Source: Takakia lepidozioides
Taxonomy: Eukaryota > Streptophyta > Takakiopsida > Takakiales > Takakiaceae
Direction of reading: 5' to 3'
Length of the DNA: 64,000 bases
NCBI GenBank assembly: GCA_030704615.1
Contig: CM060731.1
Location: 68,490,756 to 68,554,755 of the forward strand
Position 1 is the stretch's first letter, and each line of letters starts with the position of its first letter. A model generated the notes under the pieces. It saw only the letters and a program-made list of their open reading frames with translations. It did no database searches and had not been told where the DNA came from. Below, piece after piece: positions 57,800 through 64,000 of this stretch. The translations under genes were made by a program, and so were the position numbers.

Positions 57800-58599
57800 T
57801 CAGAAACGTGTAGTTATGGAAAGGTTGGTGTCTGAGTAACCAGTCTTTCCAAAACTACACGTTTTTGGTTCATAGACTCTCTGGAGTATTTGTTTTCTCC
57901 GCCGTAATGAAGCAGCACCGTAGTATTCAGACCCATCATCTTCCATTGCCGAGGTGTGCCGTTGTACAGGCGAGAACGGCCCAACACTACTCTTCTTTGG
58001 TCTCTCAAAAATGACACCAAGTGTGACTGGGGGAGAGTTTATGCTCGGAATTTGTGACTGCCAGCTGAGGAATTGATAGTTGCATATCCAGCAGAATAGA
58101 AGAGGGCGCTTCATCAGGCTGCGAGACCTAACTTCAGAAGATCAGCCTCATCTCGTCGGCATAGAAAAAGCACAATCTTCACCCTTTGAACAAAACATAA
58201 TATCCGAGGACTACCTACTTCTTCCATCTGAAGAAGACTTCATAAGCTCTCCTCCATGGTATCCCACCCCACCACCCACGTTGTGCACGCCAAAACCACA
58301 ACTTCTAATCTCGACTGAGATTGATGATTCCCGTCCACAATAATTGGCCGTGTCTCTCCTAACAAGAAGTTGCCTGCATGAGGAGCAACTCCCCTCCAAG
58401 CCGTATAGATTACACTGTAGCAATCATATAAGATAGCCTCAGATGAGATGAGGACAGAATCAAGGGGGGTCAGCGACCACCGCCCCTGTAGCAAATTTTT
58501 GTAACTAGTCACCCGAGCTCTCTTGGGGACAAAATGCCAACTAGAAATCTTGTTCCACAGTAGTGTCATGCAATCAAGTTTCATGCTATTAAGTTCCAT
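57800..58599 (-). other. Unidentified minus-strand frames, part 1
   Basis: Frames at 58599-58240 (SSWHFVPKRARVTSYKNLLQ, ILYDCYSVIYTAWRGV) and 58114-57800 (MEDDGSEYYGAASLRRRKQ) read like parts of one protein with frame breaks. I do not recognise the family. They end where the 34-bp repeat array begins, and similar-looking frames resume on its other side (59870-60516). Confidence 0.3.
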
Positions 58600-58649
58600 G
58601 CTTGTCTGATCTTAAGACTGCCGAATTCTGTGAATTCAACCTACCTCGA

Positions 58650-59848
58650 GTCTCTCTCCCCCCTATCCTATGCTGACGTTATGTCTTTCTCTCTCCCTAT
58701 CCTATGCTGACGTTATGTCTTTCTCTCTCCCTATCCTATGCTGACGTTATGTCTTTCTATCTCCCTATCCTATGCTGACGTTATTTCTCTCTCTCCCTAT
58801 CCCATGCTGACGTTATGTCTTTCTCTCTCCCTATCCCATGCTGACGATAAGTATATCTTTCTCTCTCCCTATCCCATGCTGACGTTAAGTATATCTTTCT
58901 ATCTCCCTATCCTCTCTCTCCCTATCCCATGCTGACGTTACGTCTTTCTCTCTCCCTATCCCATGCTGACGTTACGTCTTTCTCTCTCCCTATCCTATGC
59001 TGACGTTATGTCTTTCTCTCTCCCTATCCCATGCTGACGTTATGTCTTTCTCTCTCCCTATCCCATGCTGACGTTAAGTATATCTTTCTCTCTCCCTATC
59101 CCATGCTGACGTTATGTCTTTCTCTCTCCCTATCCTATGCTGACGTTATGTCTTTCTCTCTCCCTATCCCATGCTGACGTTAAGTATATCTTTCTCTCTC
59201 CCTATCCCATGCTGACGTTATGTCTTTCTCTCTCCCTATCCCATGCTGACGTTATGTCTTTCTCTCTCCCTATCCTATGCTGCCGTTATGTCTTTCTCTC
59301 TCCCTATCCCATGCTGACGTTAAGTATATCTTTCTCTCTCCCTATCCCATGCTGACGTTATGTCTTTCTCTCTCCCTATCCCATGCTGACGTTATGTCTT
59401 TCTCTCTCCCTATCCTATGCTGCCGTTATGTCTTTCTCTCTCCCTATCCCATGCTGACGTTATGTCTTTCTCTCTCTATCCCATGCTGACGTTATGTCTT
59501 TCTCTCTCCCTATCCTATGCTGACGTTAAGTATATCTTTCTCTCTCCCTATCCCATGCTGACGTTAAGTATATCTTTCTCTCTCCCTATCCCATGCTGAC
59601 GTTACGTCTTTCTCTCTCCCTATCCCATGCTAACGTTACGTCTTTCTCTCTCCCTATCCCATTCTCTCTCCCTATCCCATGCTGACGTTAAGTATATCTT
59701 TCTCTCTCCCTATCCCATGCTGACGTTATGTCTTTCTCTCTCCCTATCCCATGCTGACGTTAAGTATATCTTTCTCTCTCCCTATCCCATGCTGACGTTA
59801 AGTATGTCTTTCTCTCTCCCTATCCCATGTTGACGTTATGTCTTCCTC
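58650..59848. repeat. 34/38-bp minisatellite with TGACGTTA core
   Basis: About 33 head-to-tail units of CTCTCTCCCTATCCCATGC plus TGACGTTATGTCTTT. Two unit forms alternate irregularly: 34 bp (TTATGTC) and 38 bp (TTAAGTATATC). Divergence between units is a few percent, so the array is young or homogenised. Each unit contains TGACGT, the core of TGA-type bZIP sites. The array lies 1.5-2.7 kb upstream of the VCS start codon. A plain (TC)n run (about 59844-59862) closes it. Confidence 0.9.
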
Positions 59849-59869
59849 TCTCTCTCTCTCTTTTATTCT

Positions 59870-60516
59870 GCAGTGTTGCTGTAGAGCTTGTGTCCCCCCG
59901 CATGTACCACCCTTCCACAAGGCTTCCACCCACTCCATAGATCGTGTAGATGGATACTATACAAGACAGCTCTCCGCAGCGGCTTGTGAGATTCAGATTA
60001 GCAGACTCCATCTTCTTTGTTGGAATGGGCATGAGTTTCATGTTGAACAGCAACGAAGGATATGAACTTGGGTGGCCTGGCAAATGAATTCCAGGCCTCT
60101 CCATGGGCAAGTTATCTAAAAATTAAAGGAAAAACAAAAAAAATGAATTCCGTAGTAGCCACAGTATTTCCGGCAGATAATGCTACAACCGCTCGTTCGG
60201 CGAAGCGCTTGAGGGCGTGAAGCGGGGGTAAGGGGTGTGGCGGCTCATTGGAATCGGAGGCGGAGCAGGGTATTGCAGGCCTAACGATAAGAAAAAGCGG
60301 GCGTGCGCCATCATGTATATTATAGATGATATTGAATTGACCATGCATGACTCCCCTTCCCAACAACTCCGGTTTAAACCTGTTGATATGTAGAGCAGTT
60401 TCATTTAACGAAGGATTCTTTTGAAGGTCCAAAAATAAGAGTTGGAGGGTCGGACAAATGGGATGGCGCAGAAAGGGGTGTCGGTAGGGTAATTTGGCTT
60501 GTGAGGTGTCAAGCAA
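59870..60516 (-). other. Unidentified minus-strand frames, part 2
   Basis: 60516-60112 (SLNETALHINRFKPELLGRG, HGQFNIIYNIHDGARPLFL) and 60110-59870 (NLTSRCGELSCIVSIYTIYG) are better-than-random frames on the same strand as 57800-58599. They may be one broken gene split by the minisatellite. No family is assigned. Confidence 0.3.
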
Positions 60517-61130
60517 AGCTCAATCAAGAAGGGAGTACCACATGGGATGCCGGGGAGTTTTTACTGTGGCTAGTTACGGTGTAGTCGGTGGGCCTGACCT
60601 TGGCTCGTTGTGTAACGGAGTCGGTGGCCCCATCAGCATGTAGTATAGACATATGGAGTTGGCTTTCTAGATAGTTCTACTATTGCGGTGGGGTGAGAAG
60701 CAAACCACTAAGCTTAGTTGTTTGTAAATGGTATCTTCAACATGGTGCCAGTGTCAGTGTTTAAACACACCGGAAACTTAGCGGCCAAAATATGGTGGTG
60801 GTCAATGATTGGACGAATTTCTCAGGGCTACAATCCCCCTGTTATCAACCAAAAAAACAAAAAAAAAACCATCATCAAGTGATGGTTGCATGCCCACGGG
60901 GTCGAGTCACGCACACAAGACCCATTAGAAGAGTAGACAAAGTCTTGAGGCTTATTATTGCTCATGCGAACGGATCTCGATTTGCATTCCTCACTTTCTC
61001 GCACTTTAGGACAGATTTTAATAATGAGGTCGATAGTCCCATTTTATGAAATTCCAGCTTGGATTAATCAAGCTGAAACCCCTACTACCTCCTGACCTCA
61101 CTTATACATGCCAGTAATAACAATGGCTAT
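60517..61130. other. No recognisable gene
   Basis: Unassigned sequence with an A-rich run near 60848-60868. Confidence 0.4.
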
Positions 61131-61136
61131 AGCGCC

Positions 61137-61318
61137 AACCGGAGCTAGCGTAAATAAGAGTCTCTTCCCCTTGCGGAGACTGCCTCCTTAAGGGGGTGGG
61201 CTCTATCGGCACCTAATGAATCAAATAGTGGTTAGCCTCTCTATCGGGCCCACCCCCGAAAGGCGGCAGTAGCCGCAAGGCAAAGTGGCTCTTAGTTACG
61301 CCGGCTTCGGCCGGAGTC
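61137..61318. repeat. Foldback element, about 70-bp arms
   Basis: The left arm (GCTAGCGTAAATAAGAG, CCTTGCGG, GACTGCCTCCTTAAGGGGGTGGG) is complementary to the right arm (CCCACCCCCGAAAGGCGGCAGTAGCCGCAAGG, then CTCTTAGTTACGCCGGC), around a loop of about 40 bases. The transcript of either strand could fold into a long hairpin. Confidence 0.7.
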
Positions 61319-61779
61319 TTCTCTCTCTCTAGCCTCTCTATCCATAACTCAAACATGGTTTCCCTTTTATTTTATTTTGTTTTTTTTTAAACGACATGCC
61401 ACATAAGCTACAGTACCATGAGTATATAAACGTGAGCAACATATCCGGTAGATCTGGACAAGTCTTTGCAACAGGAAGGTGATTAGGTGAGGTCATGGGC
61501 TATATTCGGAAATTGTAGTTGATTTTGGCAAGTAGCTGTACCAGCGTTAATGAGTATATTTCCTACAACACTCATCATCCCCATGATAGCTTGGGCTCCT
61601 AATTGGCACGGTACTGACAATGCCACCTAATCGCCTAAGTGAGTGACCTGCAATCTGCTCGTCTGTGCACATATGAGGTTGAGCATGCATGTAAACTTTG
61701 CTCATGCAGCTTTCTAGAATGATGTGAAAGCTAGACTCCAAAGAACAAATCATTGCTTGGAGAAGATTGAGGTCAATGC

Positions 61780-61855
61780 TCGCCCCAAAGGGGGCAGTAG
61801 CCGCAATGTGAAGTGGCTCTTAGTTACACCGGCTTCGGCCAGAGTCATCTCTCTC
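61780..61855. repeat. Second locus of the foldback arm
   Basis: GGGGGCAGTAGCCGCAA followed by AAGTGGCTCTTAGTTAC and CCGGCTTCGGCC repeats the right arm of 61245-61318. Both copies run into TCTCTCTC. It is a dispersed short repeat, one arm only. Confidence 0.7.
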
Positions 61856-62336
61856 TCATACAAGCCATAAAATGTGCATTAACCTCCAACAATCGGGCAA
61901 CCATGATTAACAAATATAGAACCAGCAAAATTTACTACTAGATTACCATGAACTCACTTTCCAATGCAGCCATGGGATTATAAAGTAGCGTAGATATAGA
62001 AAATGTGTGACATTCGCCCCAATCAAAAAATACAAACCCCAGATTGAACCTGCTGTTGTTTTCATATTTAAGAAGCAGAGAAAAAACAAGAAAACCGATA
62101 TTTGAATTTTGATAAACCAAGATGTACGTGTCCACTGGCAACAACATTATGAACTTTGCATTTCAGTCATATGCGGATATACTGTCTGCACTGGCGGAAC
62201 TACTACTATCCCCCGAATCTTGGGCACTATCGTCCACGAAAATCGTTGCTCCGACGTGCCTCTTCAACCACAAGTCACTCTGAAGACCACAGACCACAGC
62301 TTTTTTCTTTTTTTCTTTTTTTTTATAATTATTTTT
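61856..62336. other. No recognisable gene
   Basis: Frames that cross this stretch into the palindromes at 62337 are low-complexity by-products. A T-rich run occurs at 62300-62335. Confidence 0.4.
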
Positions 62337-62407
62337 CCCTGGTTGGTTGGAAAAACAGTGTGCGGCGTCGCACACTGTTTTGGGGTCCAACCAACCAAGG
62401 GGCAAAA

Positions 62408-62451
<44 letters not shown>

Positions 62452-62510
62452 CCCCCAGTTGGTTGGAAAAACAGTGTGCGGCGCCGCACACTGTTTTTCC
62501 AATCAACCAC
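62337..62510. repeat. Two palindromes flanking an (AT)n tract
   Basis: Left palindrome 62337-62402 (GGTTGGTTGG, AACAGTGTGCG, centre GCGT, then the complement). Right palindrome 62461-62508, perfect around GGCGCC except one base in the outer arm. Between them lies (TA)n at 62411-62449. The two palindromes share the AACAGTGTGCGGCG arm, so they are copies of one short foldback element, possibly inserted at TA repeats. Confidence 0.85.
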
Positions 62511-64000
62511 TCCCGCAAGGCTGCGACTGTCGGGAATCGCAACAACACCCCCTCATACTTAGGCGCGTGGGGGGCCGAGTCAGCTTGCGCTGGGTTTTGC
62601 GACGTTTAGACGTCACCGAAATGCCACAATGGCGAGGTTGCAAATCCTCGCAGTCGCAGGCCTACTGGGGCGTCACAAGTGTCATCTTGCCTGGGGGTCT
62701 AGGATTGGGGATTGCTGCTACGTAATAATTGTTTTTTGATTGTGTTTTGTTCTGTGAATTCGACCCTTGCACCACTACATCCGTGCAAAATATTGGACCA
62801 AAAACAAATAAAAAATAAAAAAATGTTTTCTTCGTTCACTATTGCAGAAACTCTCTATGAATAGTACATGAAGTTGACGACAACTCAACTTTGGAGTGCA
62901 AATGAGGGAAGAAAATACGGTTTTGGGGCCAAATAATTTTTATTCACTCTTAAATTTTTCACGCACATTGCATATGCTGTCATTAAGCATATGGTTTAAG
63001 AATGGAATAAAAATAAAATCATTTGCAAACGAAATGCAGTTTTTCGTCTCTAAAACACGTAGATGTGTTCAATACAAATTTTGCATCCACATTGCACATG
63101 TTGTCATTAAGCATATGGTTTAAGAATGGAATAAATTTATTTCCTCATCAGACTCTGGAATGTAAAGACGCTGCAAGCTTTCCCCGTGATACAACAAAGA
63201 CGAAAATGGATTTGGAAAACTAGGAAGTTTTGGCACTGAGTTGTTTTCTGAATTGTTCTAGCTTCTAAATAAACTGCGTGACCCCCTAGAGTGGCTGTGA
63301 GGATGCTGCATATGTCACTTCACAATCAGGAGTTTCACACGTTATCATGTTTGGGACTGTTCGTTTCCACATGATGGTCCTGGGAGAAGTCTCTCAGCAA
63401 AATGTTGATACCCTGTATGATAGTGTTATTTCAATGCAGGTTGGTTCTCCAAGGATCCAACCATTTTGCGACATGTAGGAGACGCGTTGTTGCAACTGCC
63501 AACTATGGATCCTCCGCGATCCAAACGTTTCTATATTGCTGATCATCTCTTCAGTTTGTCATCTCTATCCACAGTCAGGACTCTGGATGTGCTAGCAAGG
63601 GCAGTGCAGACGACCCTTAGACGTAGGCTATTTTCCACCGTGACCTAATTCCCCTTGTCAGACCTACCCATTTACTCATAATAAGTTTTTGCCTGTGTCA
63701 CACGGAAAACTTACAAGTGGAATCTCTCTCTATGTCTCTCAACATTCATGTTCCAAATGTATAGTAGAAAATACATCAAGTTAGGTGATAGCTACATTTG
63801 ATGTATATGTTTTTTACTGCCTGAACTGGGAGGAAATACTGTAACATTTATGAGGTCCGCAATTTTATGTAAATATCTTCCTTTGGGGCATCATGCCTGA
63901 ATGCTTCACTGGTTTAGGGGACACTAGAAGGGATCTGAGGTTCCGAAGGTTGTTGGAATTAGTCCCCCAGTCTGGGTCTGACAACTCTAATTCTCTTCAT
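62511..64000. other. No firmly recognised gene; one direct repeat and one exon-like frame
   Basis: 62955-63013 and 63079-63137 are about 50-bp direct repeats (ATTGCATATGCTGTCATTAAG-type), 124 bases apart. At 63466-63648 a plus-strand frame preceded by a TTTCAATGCAG acceptor (about 63440) reads LQLPTMDPPRSKRFYIADHL and ends in a stop. It is exon-like but I do not recognise it. The rest shows nothing. Confidence 0.4.

Noticed and set aside
58650-59848. CRISPR-like array
   Set aside because: Units are directly abutting with no unique spacers, the DNA is clearly plant nuclear, and no cas genes exist. It is a minisatellite.
57800-60516. Endogenous viral insertion
   Set aside because: Considered because the frames are unfamiliar and broken, but no viral signature motif could be seen. 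Left as unidentified.
62109-62725. Two 160-190 codon plus-strand frames
   Set aside because: They run through a poly(T) run, two palindromes and (AT)n, giving YIYIYI repeats. Not a gene.

Overview
This is a gene-poor, transposon-rich stretch of nuclear DNA from a land plant. The two intact genes have plant-type exon/intron structure, plant-specific families are present (pentatricopeptide repeat proteins, organellar single-stranded-DNA-binding proteins with PDF motifs, plant ABCC transporters), and every major plant transposon class appears. The wording of the PPR fragments and the repeat load suggest a fern or another seed-free plant. That is inference; nothing in the window proves the species.

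Layout. 1-10 kb: a LINE (LINE-A, about 4.7 kb) whose middle third (about 2.4-4.2 kb) is inverted, two further LINE-A 3' remnants, one isolated ABCC transporter exon, a piece of another LINE, and a broken PPR gene fused to a reiterated array of OSB/PDF-motif exons. 10-15 kb: a minus-strand LTR-retrotransposon gag with an in-frame stop, and a block of three different tandem repeats. 15-20 kb: a CAGAC-rich block, a foldback-element arm and mostly non-coding DNA. 20.3-25.0 kb: a complete 4,659-bp CACTA transposon with 31-bp terminal inverted repeats and a GTG target-site duplication. It carries a second copy of the PPR-OSB chimera and sits inside a reading frame that becomes open again when the element is removed. 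25-34 kb: LINE-B pieces, a DUF2921-like fragment, an ACGTGG-rich satellite, a hAT-like N-terminus behind a GTCTG-rich leader, and several direct and inverted repeats.

The two credible genes are both on the minus strand. At 57161-46359 is a 13-exon orthologue of the decapping scaffold VARICOSE/EDC4 (about 1,409 aa), with a cluster of LINE-B copies in its sixth intron. At 42859-34238 is a 10-exon nucleotidyltransferase of the plant PAP/OAS1-substrate-binding superfamily (about 1,483 aa), with a C-terminal frame change. A tRNA-derived SINE lies just upstream of it. Both proteins belong to families tied, or likely tied, to RNA metabolism, but nothing in the sequence shows that they work together.

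57-64 kb: unidentified minus-strand reading-frame pieces on either side of a 1.2-kb array of 34/38-bp repeats, each with a TGACGTTA core, then foldback elements and two near-perfect palindromes flanking an (AT)n tract. Splice sites were placed by eye from frame continuity and GT/AG rules. Repeat boundaries are good to roughly 10-30 bases unless stated otherwise.
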